DNA of 64,000 bases from Comamonas fluminis. GTDB taxonomy: Bacteria > Pseudomonadota > Gammaproteobacteria > Burkholderiales > Burkholderiaceae_C. The stretch is from NCBI RefSeq assembly GCF_019186805.1, contig NZ_CP066783.1, forward strand, positions 4,725,501 through 4,789,500, written 5' to 3'. A program made the translations under genes and the position numbers. Positions 9,472 through 17,110 of this stretch are shown here, piece after piece (the stretch's first letter is position 1; each line of letters begins with the position of its first letter). The notes beneath the pieces are model-generated. The model was not told the DNA's origin. It was given only the letters and a program-made list of their open reading frames with translations, and ran no database searches.

Positions 9472-10455
9472 ATGATGAATAAACGCCATTTCCTGCGCGC
9501 CACTGCCGTGGCTGCATCCCTGCTGAGCCTGGGCTCTGCGGCGCTTGCTGCACCCGACTGGCTGCCCAACAAGCCCGTCACGCTGGTCGTGGGCTTTGCC
9601 GCTGGTGGCGCTGCCGATGCGGCTGCGCGCCTGATTGCCAAGAAGCTGGGCGAGAACATCGGCCAGACCGTGGTTGTGGACAACAAGGGCGGCGCGGGCG
9701 GCAACATCGCCCACCAGTTTGTGGCCAAGGCACCTGCTGACGGCACCGTGCTGCTGTTCGGCTCGGTCGGCCCGCTGACGATTGCGCCCCACATCATGAA
9801 GGTGGGCTACAACCCCTTCACCGATCTGGCACCCATCTCTGGCGGTGTGAATTTCCCCAATGTGCTGGTCGTGCACAAGGGCGCGGGCGTAAAGACGCTG
9901 GCCGAATTTGTGGCCAAGGCCAAGAAGGCGCCTGGCAGCGTGGATTACGCATCGACTGGTGCAGGCTCGGCCTCGCATCTGGCCGGTGAGCTGTTCAACC
10001 AGCGCGCAGGCGTGGAGATGGTGCATGTGCCCTACAAGGGCGGCGCCCCAGCGCTGCAGGACTTGCTGGGCGAGCGCGTGACTTCGTACTTTGCCGCGCC
10101 ACCCACGGCGCTGCCGCACATCGAGACCGGCAAGCTGATTCCGCTGGCCACCACCGGCCTGACGCGCCCGGCCTATATGCCCAATATTCCCACCGTGGCA
10201 GAAGCGGGCTACCCCGGCTTTGAAGCGCTGAACTGGTACGCCTTTGTCGCCCCCGGCAAGACACCCGCACCCGTGCTGGACCGCTGGAACGCCGAGATCA
10301 CCAAGGTGCTTAAGGACGCAGGTGTGGCAGAAGCCCTCAAGCAGCACGGCCTGACACCCCAGCCCACAACCCGCCCGGAATTTGCCGCCTTCATGAAGAA
10401 GGAATACGACCAGTGGGGCAAGGTGGTCAAGGAGCGCAAGATCAGCTCCAACTAA
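9472..10455 (+). CDS. Bug/TctC-family tripartite tricarboxylate transporter substrate-binding protein
   Basis: A 327-residue periplasmic binding protein. A good ribosome-binding site (AAGGAG) precedes the ATG pair at 9472. The N-terminus is an export signal ending near ALAAP, followed by the family features WLPNKPVTLVVGFAAGGAAD, DNKGGAGGNIA and the HVPYKGGAPALQDLLGERV segment. It lies 63 bp after tcuB on the same strand, so tricarballylate or a similar tricarboxylate is the likely ligand. No TctA or TctB membrane genes follow, so it is an orphan receptor that must work with a transporter encoded elsewhere. Salmonella instead has the MFS importer TcuC in this position. Confidence 0.92.
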   Translation: MMNKRHFLRATAVAASLLSLGSAALAAPDWLPNKPVTLVVGFAAGGAADAAARLIAKKLGENIGQTVVVDNKGGAGGNIAHQFVAKAPADGTVLLFGSVGPLTIAPHIMKVGYNPFTDLAPISGGVNFPNVLVVHKGAGVKTLAEFVAKAKKAPGSVDYASTGAGSASHLAGELFNQRAGVEMVHVPYKGGAPALQDLLGERVTSYFAAPPTALPHIETGKLIPLATTGLTRPAYMPNIPTVAEAGYPGFEALNWYAFVAPGKTPAPVLDRWNAEITKVLKDAGVAEALKQHGLTPQPTTRPEFAAFMKKEYDQWGKVVKERKISSN

Positions 10456-10500
10456 GCCCTTGGTTTCAGGTTTCGAGAAACTCCAAACTTCTCTTCTTTC

Positions 10501-10525
10501 AGGACTGCTCAGGCAGTCCTTTTTT
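10501..10525 (+). terminator. Rho-independent terminator of the tcu operon
   Basis: AGGACTGC, loop TCAG, GCAGTCCT, then a run of T. It lies 46 bp after the stop of the binding-protein gene. Confidence 0.85.
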
Positions 10526-10565
10526 CATAGCTGGAAGCGCTTTACCTATAAGCGAAGCAGTCATA
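10526..10565 (+). repeat. Short dispersed repeat (ATAGCT..AGCGCTT family)
   Basis: CATAGCTGGAAGCGCTTTAC followed by CTATAAGCGAAGCAG. It has the same core as copies near 12646, 23944, 35150 and 48486. It follows the terminator directly, as does the copy at 35150. Confidence 0.65.
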
Positions 10566-10573
10566 TTGGATGC

Positions 10574-11473
10574 TTATTTTTTAGCCGCAGGGCGCAGCAC
10601 CATCCACAGCGACAGCGCAATCAGGCCACCGCCCGCTGCATGGGCCAGACTCAGCGGCTCGCCCAGCAGCAGCCAGCCCCAGAGCACGGCAAACACTGGC
10701 ACGATAAATGTCACCGTGAGCGCTTTCTGCGGACCCTCATCGGCAATCAGACGGAAATACAGCACATAGGCCAGCGCGGTGCTCAGCAAGCCCAGCAGCG
10801 CCACATTGCCCCAGGCCAGCAGGGGTGCGGCCTGCAATTGCGCCAGACTTTGCGGCTGCAGCAGCACATCGACCAGCAAGGCAGGCAGCAACACCAGCAG
10901 CGCACCCAGCTGGCTGATGAATACGGCGGCTCGCATATCCACCGGCGCATTAGCCCCAGCCAGTTTCAAGGTCAGAAAGCTGGAAAACGCATAGCAGACC
11001 GTGGCCACAAAGCAGGCGGCCATGCCGCCCAGCACGGCAGGCGTGATGTGCAGCGGCCCCGCCTGCGCCAGCACTGCCACGCCGCAGATGCCCAGCAACA
11101 CCGCCGCCACACGCGCCGGGGTAATGCCCTCGGCAAACACCAGCGCGCCCACCACTGTGGCCACCAGTGGCGTGGTGGCGTTGAAGATGGCGCTATAGCC
11201 CGAAGGCAGCACCTGCGCCGCCAGCGAGTACATCAGAAAGGGAATGCCGGAGTTGATGACGCCCAGACCCAGCAGAGGCCACAGATAGCGCCCCAGCCGT
11301 GGCCGGTAGCCCATGGCGAACAATGCCGCGCCCAGCCCCAGCGTAGAAAACAGGCCGCGCCCCACGGCGGTGGGCACCGCGCCCAGATGCGGCACCGCCA
11401 CACGCATGAACAAAAAGCTGCCGCCCCAAAGGGCGGCCAGTGCAATCAGTCGAATCAGGCTGGACAGCGGCAT
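10574..11473 (-). CDS. EamA/DMT-family transporter
   Basis: A 299-residue integral membrane protein with ten predicted hydrophobic helices in two EamA repeats (about residues 5-135 and 150-285). Typical features are RLIALAALWGGSFLFMRVA at the N-terminus, STLGLGAALFAMG, and YSAIFNATTPLVATVVGALV at the end of the first repeat. Members export amino acids, nucleosides or other metabolites; the substrate cannot be read from sequence. It converges on the tcu operon, so the two are not co-transcribed. Confidence 0.9.
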   Translation of the reverse strand: MPLSSLIRLIALAALWGGSFLFMRVAVPHLGAVPTAVGRGLFSTLGLGAALFAMGYRPRLGRYLWPLLGLGVINSGIPFLMYSLAAQVLPSGYSAIFNATTPLVATVVGALVFAEGITPARVAAVLLGICGVAVLAQAGPLHITPAVLGGMAACFVATVCYAFSSFLTLKLAGANAPVDMRAAVFISQLGALLVLLPALLVDVLLQPQSLAQLQAAPLLAWGNVALLGLLSTALAYVLYFRLIADEGPQKALTVTFIVPVFAVLWGWLLLGEPLSLAHAAGGGLIALSLWMVLRPAAKK

Positions 11474-11532
11474 GACTGGGCATTGTGCACAGCCGCTGGC
11501 TGCGTGCCTGTCACAGCTGCTTTATTCAGCAC

Positions 11533-12090
11533 TCAGTGAATCTGCGCCAGCACGTCGTCCAGCGTGGCTCCGGCGTGCTTGGGCACGGCAGGCGTGGGCT
11601 GGGGTGGGCGGAAGATGCTGGCATCCGCATGGACCATGCCCAGATCATGGCGCTGCCCCGCCAGATAGTCACCAATCGACTCCAGCACGATGGGGCTGCG
11701 GTGCAGATGGGCCGTGGCCTTGAGCTCGTCCAGCGTCAGCCAGACGGCGCGCACAATGCCCTCATCCAGATGGCAGTGCGCGTGGTGCAGGCCCAGCTCG
11801 CCCGTGAAGGCAAAGCGCAGGTAGGTGATGTCGTCGCCCGTGCGGGTGCGCACAAAGCGATTCATGTAGATGCCGACCAGCGCCGTGGGCGTGAAGCTGT
11901 AGGCGGTCTCTTCCATGACCTCGCGCACGCAGGCGTCGATGGGTGTCTCGGCAGGGTCCAGATGGCCGGCTGGCGTATTCAGACGCAGTCCATCCGCCGT
12001 GCTTTCTTCGACCAGCAAAAAGCGGCCATCGCGCTCGATGATGGCCGAGACTGTCACATTGGGTTTCCAGCGATTGGGCATGGGCGGCAT
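11533..12090 (-). CDS. nudJ: NudJ-like Nudix hydrolase
   Basis: A 185-residue Nudix protein. Residues about 40-62 form the Nudix box GHLDPAETPIDACVREVMEE, which binds Mg2+ and cleaves nucleoside diphosphate-X substrates. The N-terminus (WKPNVTVSAIIERDGRFLLV) and the segment AGHLDPAETP closely follow E. coli NudJ, a thiamine-pyrophosphate and nucleotide phosphatase. The C-terminal 35 residues, which run to QIH, exceed the usual NudJ length. A second ATG at 12081 is possible. It is followed on the same strand by a DMT transporter and preceded by an acetyltransferase gene. Confidence 0.85.
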   Translation of the reverse strand: MPPMPNRWKPNVTVSAIIERDGRFLLVEESTADGLRLNTPAGHLDPAETPIDACVREVMEETAYSFTPTALVGIYMNRFVRTRTGDDITYLRFAFTGELGLHHAHCHLDEGIVRAVWLTLDELKATAHLHRSPIVLESIGDYLAGQRHDLGMVHADASIFRPPQPTPAVPKHAGATLDDVLAQIH

Positions 12091-12116
12091 TATCCTTGCC
12101 CAGCCCCCGGAACGTG

Positions 12117-12629
12117 TCAGACTAATCCCTCCATATAGACAGCGCCCCTGCCATAGCTGTCCAAATGTTGTTGCTGCGCAGCATTTTCCAGAAACACACA
12201 GTTATAGCCTTGACGTTCCCAATAAGCCTGTGAACCCTGCACCGAAACCAGTGCCGTGCGCGCAATGCCGCGTGCCCTGGCCTGCTGGCGCACGGCCTTC
12301 ACCATGCGAGAGGCCAGCCCCTGGCCCGCAGCTGCGGGCGAGACCGCCATATCGTGCAGATAGAGCACGCTGGCATCTGCGTACTGGGCAAAGTCGCCGT
12401 TGAGCGGCGTCACTGCCCCGGGGCGCGACCAGTAGGCCGCCAGGTACGCCATCACCTCATCGCCGCGCACTGCCGCCCAGGAGCAATGCCCTGCCCCCGC
12501 CAGCCGCCGCGCAAACACCTCACGGGGCTCCACAAAGCCTGCGCCGTAGCACTGCGCCTGTATACGCAGCACGGCATCCACATCGGCCACACCCAGCGGG
12601 CGCAGCGCAATATGCAAAAACTCCGTCAT
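12117..12629 (-). CDS. GNAT-family N-acetyltransferase
   Basis: A 170-residue acetyltransferase. The fold is shown by LHDMAVSPAAAGQGLASRMV, with the acetyl-CoA loop (Q/R-x-x-G-x-G/A) at AAAGQGLA, and by the C-terminal SQAYWERQGY motif typical of GNAT motif B. The ATG at 12629 (MTEFLHIALRP) is preferred over a TTG one codon upstream. It lies 26 bp before the Nudix gene on the same strand and is probably co-transcribed with it. The substrate is unknown. Confidence 0.88.
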   Translation of the reverse strand: MTEFLHIALRPLGVADVDAVLRIQAQCYGAGFVEPREVFARRLAGAGHCSWAAVRGDEVMAYLAAYWSRPGAVTPLNGDFAQYADASVLYLHDMAVSPAAAGQGLASRMVKAVRQQARARGIARTALVSVQGSQAYWERQGYNCVFLENAAQQQHLDSYGRGAVYMEGLV

Positions 12630-12645
12630 CAAATACTCATTAATT

Positions 12646-12690
12646 CATAGCTGCCAGCGCTTATACAGCAATGGCTAGCGGTCAATTTTT
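12646..12690 (+). repeat. Short dispersed repeat (ATAGCT..AGCGCTT family)
   Basis: CATAGCTGCCAGCGCTTATA then CAGCAATGGCTAGCGGTC and a T-run. It lies directly upstream of the acetyltransferase gene. Confidence 0.65.
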
Positions 12691-12753
12691 CTAAAACTCT
12701 GCAAGCGCCAGCTTAGCAAGAGCGCCAAAGCACAGCTGGCAAAGCCACTATCG

Positions 12754-12775
12754 CAATAGTAATAATTCTCAATTA
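12754..12775 (+). promoter_or_regulatory. Possible Fur box upstream of the DUF2061 gene
   Basis: CAATAGTAATAATTCTCAAT and its reverse complement (TTGAGAATTATTACTATTG) resemble known Fur operators built on GATAAT/ATTATC hexamers. It lies 53-74 bp before the ATG at 12828, where a promoter is expected. This is a visual match only. Confidence 0.35.
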
Positions 12776-12827
12776 GATCTTTAAGGCTATTTTCCATACC
12801 ATGAAGGCAATGCTTCTGGAGAACACC

Positions 12828-13082
12828 ATGACACGCCTGATTCAAGCCCTGCGCACCAACCGCCTGACCCTGACCAAGACCGCCAGCTACTACGTGATTC
12901 ACATCACCGTTGCCGCCTGCGTGGCCTATGCCGTCACCGGCAACCTGATCGCCTCGCTGACGCTGAGCCTGCTGGAGCCCACGGTACAGGCCTTCGCCTT
13001 CTTCTTCCACGAAAAAGCCTGGGAGCGCCGCCTGAAAAAGAAAGAACAGGCAGCACACCCCACCGAAGGCCTGCCAGCATGA
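12828..13082 (+). CDS. DUF2061 small membrane protein
   Basis: An 84-residue protein. GGAGA five bases before the ATG at 12828 decides the start over the ATG at 12801. It has the DUF2061 pattern: TRLIQALRTNRLTLTKTASY, then two hydrophobic helices (VIHITVAACVAYAVTG and LIASLTLSLLEPTVQAFAFF), a conserved FFFHEKAWER segment and a charged tail. The function of the family is not known. A possible Fur box lies upstream, and a 28-codon frame overlaps its stop by 4 bp. Confidence 0.85.
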   Translation: MTRLIQALRTNRLTLTKTASYYVIHITVAACVAYAVTGNLIASLTLSLLEPTVQAFAFFFHEKAWERRLKKKEQAAHPTEGLPA

Positions 13083-13165
13083 GCCAGAACACGCCCTCTC
13101 ACTTTCAGCAGTGGCTGATGCAGTCACTGGCGGCGATTGGCGACTGTGCAGGCCATCTGGACTGA
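13079..13165 (+). CDS. Candidate 28-residue peptide coupled to the DUF2061 gene
   Basis: An ATGA overlap joins this frame to the DUF2061 stop, the pattern of translational coupling. The peptide starts MSQNTPSHFQQWLMQSLAAI and ends in GHLD. I do not recognise it. Chance is a real possibility for so short a frame. Confidence 0.35.
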   Translation: MSQNTPSHFQQWLMQSLAAIGDCAGHLD

Positions 13166-13291
13166 GCACAACACTGTGCATAAGTCACCATGATCTCTGG
13201 TGAAAACTGCCGCTTTTCAGCTCAATCAATAATAACCAGTGAGCATTGAACAAGTCCGCCATTCTTTGCTGTGGATAACTAAGCATCCGCT

Positions 13292-13316
13292 GTCATCGAG
13301 ATGACAAACCATGGGT
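13292..13316 (+). promoter_or_regulatory. Two adjacent inverted repeats upstream of the transaminase gene
   Basis: GTCATC-GA-GATGAC is followed directly by AAACC-ATG-GGTTT. The pair ends about 61 bp before the transaminase start, where a dimeric regulator could bind. No regulator gene is adjacent, so this is only a candidate operator. Confidence 0.4.
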
Positions 13317-13377
13317 TTGCGGCTATTTCGCCCAAGCGGGCGCCGCCCAACAATGGGTGGGAATTCAAGGAGTTCCC

Positions 13378-14745
13378 ATGCAGATTGCAGACACTGAAGC
13401 CCAAAATGTCGCCAGCCAGCAAGATGCCCAGTGGCTGAACGCGCACTGGATGCCGTTTACCGGCAACCGCAACTTCAAGGCTCAGCCGCGCATCATCACG
13501 GCGGCCAAAGGCGCGTATTTCACCGATGCAGATGGGCGCCAGATTTTTGATGGCCTCTCTGGCCTGTGGTGCAGCGGTCTGGGCCATGGGCGCCAGGAAA
13601 TTGCCCAAGCCATTGGCAAAGCCGCCTTGCAGCTGGACTACTCGCCCGCGTTTCAGTTCGGCCACCCGGCATCGTTCGAGCTTGCCAACCGCATCGTGGG
13701 CCTGATGCCCAAGGGTCAGGATAGAAAGCTGGAACATGTGTTCTTCACCGGCTCAGGCTCCGAATCAGCCGATACCTCGCTCAAGATGGCCCGCGCCTAC
13801 TGGCGTGCCAAGGGCCAGGGCAGCAAAACCCGCTTGATTGGCCGCGAAAAAGGCTATCACGGCGTGAACTTTGGCGGCATTTCGGTAGGCGGCATGGTGG
13901 GCAACCGCAAAACCTTTGGCCAGGGCATAGAAGCCGATCACCTGCCCCATACCCAGCCGCCCATGGGCTCGTTTTGCAAAGGCGTGCCCCAGACGGATGG
14001 GAAGGCACTGGCCGACCGCCTGCTGGACCTGATTGCCCTGCATGACGCCAGCAATATCGCCGCCGTGATTGTGGAGCCCATGTCCGGCTCAGGCGGCGTA
14101 GTGATTCCGCCAGCGGGCTATCTGCAGCGATTGCGCGAGATCTGCACGCAAAACAATATCTTGCTGATTTTTGATGAGGTCATTACCGGCTTTGGCCGTC
14201 TGGGCGCCATGACGGCTGCCGAGGCCTTTGGCGTGACGCCAGACATCATGAATATCGCCAAGCAAGTCACCAACGGTGCGCAGCCGCTGGGCGCCTGCGT
14301 GGTGACGCCCGAGATCTACAACCAGTTCATGGATGCAGGCGGGCCCGAGTACATGCTGGAGTTTGCCCACGGCTATACCTATTCAGCCCACCCCGTGGCC
14401 TGCGCGGCAGGTATTGCGGCGCTGGATCTGCTGGAGAAAGAAGATGGCCCGGGCCGCGTGCGTGAACTGGCCCCGTTTTTCGAGCAGGCTGTGCACAGCC
14501 TCAAGGGCGCACGGCATGTGCTGGACATTCGCAATATCGGGCTGGCCGCCGGGTTGACGATTGAGCCCCTGCCCGGAGAGCCTGCCAGGCGCCCCTATGA
14601 AATCGCCATGAAGTGCTGGGACGCTGGATTTTATGTGCGCTACGGCGGCGACACGATTCAGTTGGCCCCGCCGTTTATCAGTGAGAAGGCCGAGATTGAG
14701 CGCCTGATCAACGCACTGGGTGATGCGCTGCAAGCGACCGCATAA
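13378..14745 (+). CDS. Class III aminotransferase, probable beta-alanine:pyruvate transaminase
   Basis: A 455-residue PLP enzyme of the omega-transaminase group. AAGGAG five bases upstream of the ATG at 13378 fixes the start. Family features are WMPFTGNRNFKAQPRIITAA, FFTGSGSESADTSLKMARAY, the PLP-aspartate region LLIFDEVITGFGRLG, and a lysine in MNIAKQVTNGAQPLGA that is the expected Schiff-base residue. The closest relatives I recall are Pseudomonas beta-alanine:pyruvate aminotransferases, which make malonate semialdehyde and alanine. No malonate-semialdehyde dehydrogenase gene lies beside it. Confidence 0.9.
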   Translation: MQIADTEAQNVASQQDAQWLNAHWMPFTGNRNFKAQPRIITAAKGAYFTDADGRQIFDGLSGLWCSGLGHGRQEIAQAIGKAALQLDYSPAFQFGHPASFELANRIVGLMPKGQDRKLEHVFFTGSGSESADTSLKMARAYWRAKGQGSKTRLIGREKGYHGVNFGGISVGGMVGNRKTFGQGIEADHLPHTQPPMGSFCKGVPQTDGKALADRLLDLIALHDASNIAAVIVEPMSGSGGVVIPPAGYLQRLREICTQNNILLIFDEVITGFGRLGAMTAAEAFGVTPDIMNIAKQVTNGAQPLGACVVTPEIYNQFMDAGGPEYMLEFAHGYTYSAHPVACAAGIAALDLLEKEDGPGRVRELAPFFEQAVHSLKGARHVLDIRNIGLAAGLTIEPLPGEPARRPYEIAMKCWDAGFYVRYGGDTIQLAPPFISEKAEIERLINALGDALQATA

Positions 14746-14756
14746 ACTATCAAATT

Positions 14757-14797
14757 AATAGCATGAAGTCATTTAAATATATAGACTTCATGCTATT
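14757..14797. terminator. Bidirectional terminator between the transaminase gene and rsmA
   Basis: AATAGCATGAAGTC and GACTTCATGCTATT form a perfect 14-bp stem around an AT-rich 13-base loop. It lies between convergent gene ends and is flanked by T-rich sequence on the right, so it can serve both strands. Confidence 0.6.
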
Positions 14798-14808
14798 TTG
14801 ACGTTTAT

Positions 14809-15570
14809 TCAGGAAAACTGCGCAGCCAGAGCCTCGTACTCGGCCACGGGCACTTCTTCGGCGCGGCGCTGTAGATCGAACTCGCCCGCAAAGCCTTTTT
14901 CTTCCAGCCACTTGCCCAGCGTGTTGCGCAGCATTTTGCGGCGCTGGCTGAAGGCCACGCGCACCAGCTCTTCCAGCAGCACGGAGTTGAGCTCGGCGGG
15001 CTTTTCACGCGGAATCATGCGCACCACGGCGCTATCGACCTTAGGCGGCGGGTTAAAGCTGCCTGGCGGCACAAACAGCACGTCTTCCATGGCATAGCGC
15101 CACTGCAGCATGACCGACAGGCGGCCATAGGCCGAGTTACCGGCATCGGCCACCATGCGGTCGATCACCTCTTTTTGCAGCATGAAGTGCTGATCCTGCA
15201 CCACATCGACCTGCTCCAGCAGATGGAACAGGATGGGGCTGGAGATGTTGTAGGGCAGGTTGCCCACCACGCGCAGCTTGGGCACACCCATACGGGCGGC
15301 CAGTGCGCGGAAATCGACCTTGAGCACGTCGGACTCGACCACATCGAGATCGTCGCGCAGGCGCAGGCGCGCGGCCAGGTCGCGGTCCAGCTCAATCACG
15401 GTGAGCTTGCCCAGACGCTCGACCAGCGGCTGGGACAGGGCCATCAGGCCGGGGCCAATCTCGACCATGGGCTCGCCCGCCTTGGGGTCAATGGCTTCAA
15501 CAATGTTGTCGATGATGGCGCCATCGGTCAGAAAATTCTGGCCAAAGCGCTTGCGGGGAATATGTTTCAT
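14809..15570 (-). CDS. rsmA: 16S rRNA dimethyladenosine transferase RsmA (KsgA)
   Basis: RsmA dimethylates A1518 and A1519 in helix 45 of 16S rRNA during late 30S assembly. The 253-residue protein has the family N-terminus [14 protein letters not shown], the SAM-binding motif [11 protein letters not shown], an acidic residue in [10 protein letters not shown], and the catalytic [10 protein letters not shown]. Length is normal. It lies downstream of surA on the same strand; the pdxA gene that often sits between them is absent. Confidence 0.97.
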   Translation of the reverse strand: MKHIPRKRFGQNFLTDGAIIDNIVEAIDPKAGEPMVEIGPGLMALSQPLVERLGKLTVIELDRDLAARLRLRDDLDVVESDVLKVDFRALAARMGVPKLRVVGNLPYNISSPILFHLLEQVDVVQDQHFMLQKEVIDRMVADAGNSAYGRLSVMLQWRYAMEDVLFVPPGSFNPPPKVDSAVVRMIPREKPAELNSVLLEELVRVAFSQRRKMLRNTLGKWLEEKGFAGEFDLQRRAEEVPVAEYEALAAQFS

Positions 15571-15578
15571 GAATGCGA

Positions 15579-15600
15579 AAGCGGTGCCTGAGCACCGCTT
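15579..15600 (-). terminator. Hairpin between surA and rsmA
   Basis: AAGCGGTGC and GCACCGCTT arms around a 4-base loop. On the minus strand it is followed by a short TTTCGC stretch, so it may be a weak terminator after surA or a processing site. Confidence 0.45.
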
Positions 15601-15676
15601 GAAATGAGAGAGGGTGTCTTGTGTGCCCGATGCGCAATGATGACAGCAGCGGGCACTTCAAGCGAATTGCATGGAC

Positions 15677-17098
15677 TTATTGCGGTGGCTCGCGGTATTC
15701 CACAAAGGCCTTGCCGCGCAGTTCCTTGAGCCAGGTTTCGTAGTCCTGCTCGGCCTTGCGCTCACGCACGGCGTTGCGCACCATTTCGCGCTGCTCGCGG
15801 TCTGTCAGCTTTTCCTGGCGACGCTCGATCAGCTGAATCAGGTGCACGCCAAAGCGGGAAACCACGGGTTCACTGATCTGGCCGGGCTGCAGCGCATCCA
15901 GCACGCGCTCGAATTCAGGCACAAACTGGCCGGGCGAAGACCAGCCCAGATCGCCGCCGCTGCGGGCGCTGCCGTCCTTGGAAAATTCCTGCGCCAGTTG
16001 CTGGAAGGTGGCCTGGCCAGACTCCACACGGCGCTTGTAGTCCTGCAGGCGCTTGGCGGCCTGGGCTTCGCTCAGGTTCTTGTCCACCAGCAGCAGAATG
16101 TGGCGTCCATGGTTCTGCGTGACATAGGCTGGCGCACCCGACTGGGACTTGCCCAGCACCTTGATGACGTGAAAACCGGCATCCGAGCGGAAGGGACCCA
16201 CGATGGTGCCGGTGGCCGAGGAGCCCACCTGCTTGGCAAACAGTTCTGGGTACTCGCTCATGGGGCGCATGCCCATGGAGCCACCGCCCTGGCCATTGGG
16301 CACATCCGAGAACTCGCGCACGGAGGCGATGAAGTCGGGATTCTTGCGCGCTGCTTCTGCGGCCTGCTTGGCCTTGGCTTCGCGCTCGACCACCACCGCG
16401 GGGCTGGCGTTTTCCGGCACCAGAATCAGAATGTGACCCAGGTCCACCATGGCAGCGTTGGCGGCTTCACCGGGGCGCTTTTGCTCCTTAATGAAACGAT
16501 CGATATCAGCCTCGCTGACCTTCACTTTGCCATCCACATCGCGCTCTCGCACGCGCTGCATGGTCATCTGGTTGCGAATTTCCCCACGGAACTGCGCTTC
16601 AGACAGGCCATCGGCCTTCAAGCGGGCCAGCAGACCGGGCACGTCGGTATTGTTCTGACGAGCCACATTGGCCATGGCCTGGTTGACCGTCAGGTCGTCC
16701 ACCTTGACGCCGGTGTCCTGCGCTTCCTGCAGTTGCACACGCTCCAGAATCAGGCGCTCCAGCACCTGACGGGCCAGTTCGGCCTGGGGCGGCAACTGGC
16801 CACCCTGCTCCGTCACGTTCTGGGCCACGCGGGCCATGCGGGCACGCACATCGTTGTTGGTAATGGGCTCGGAATTGACCACAGCCACGATGTAGTCGGC
16901 GGCACGCGGACCGGCCGCTGGCAACTGACGGCCCGAAGACTGAACAGTTGCATCAAGTGCACGGGAAACAGAGGACTCTGCCCCCTTGGCCTTGCCAGCT
17001 GCAGGAGTTTTCAGGCCCTGAGCCTGAACGGCCGAGGCCATCATGAGCAAAGCAACGGCCACGCTGCAAGCGTTTGATGATTGAGGGAAAAAACGCAT
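15677..17098 (-). CDS. surA: Periplasmic chaperone and peptidyl-prolyl isomerase SurA
   Basis: SurA escorts outer-membrane beta-barrel proteins, including LptD, across the periplasm. The 473-residue product has a signal peptide ending near AVQAQ, a helical SurA N-domain (IVAVVNSEPITNNDVRARM at about residues 69-87 and LERLILERVQLQEA further on), and two parvulin domains at about 205-315 and 325-430; the second has the typical RHILLLV and GGDLGWSSPGQFVPEF segments. It starts 12 bp after the lptD stop, an operon arrangement shared by many proteobacteria. Confidence 0.96.
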   Translation of the reverse strand: MRFFPQSSNACSVAVALLMMASAVQAQGLKTPAAGKAKGAESSVSRALDATVQSSGRQLPAAGPRAADYIVAVVNSEPITNNDVRARMARVAQNVTEQGGQLPPQAELARQVLERLILERVQLQEAQDTGVKVDDLTVNQAMANVARQNNTDVPGLLARLKADGLSEAQFRGEIRNQMTMQRVRERDVDGKVKVSEADIDRFIKEQKRPGEAANAAMVDLGHILILVPENASPAVVVEREAKAKQAAEAARKNPDFIASVREFSDVPNGQGGGSMGMRPMSEYPELFAKQVGSSATGTIVGPFRSDAGFHVIKVLGKSQSGAPAYVTQNHGRHILLLVDKNLSEAQAAKRLQDYKRRVESGQATFQQLAQEFSKDGSARSGGDLGWSSPGQFVPEFERVLDALQPGQISEPVVSRFGVHLIQLIERRQEKLTDREQREMVRNAVRERKAEQDYETWLKELRGKAFVEYREPPQ

Positions 17099-17110
17099 GA
17101 AAAACCTTGA

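Noticed and set aside
8599..10347. 582-codon minus-strand frame opposite tcuB and the Bug gene
   Set aside because: It spans two genes on the other strand, has shadow-type composition and no family features.
15671..17077. 468-codon plus-strand frame opposite surA
   Set aside because: Exact mirror of surA; His/Gly-rich with no domain.
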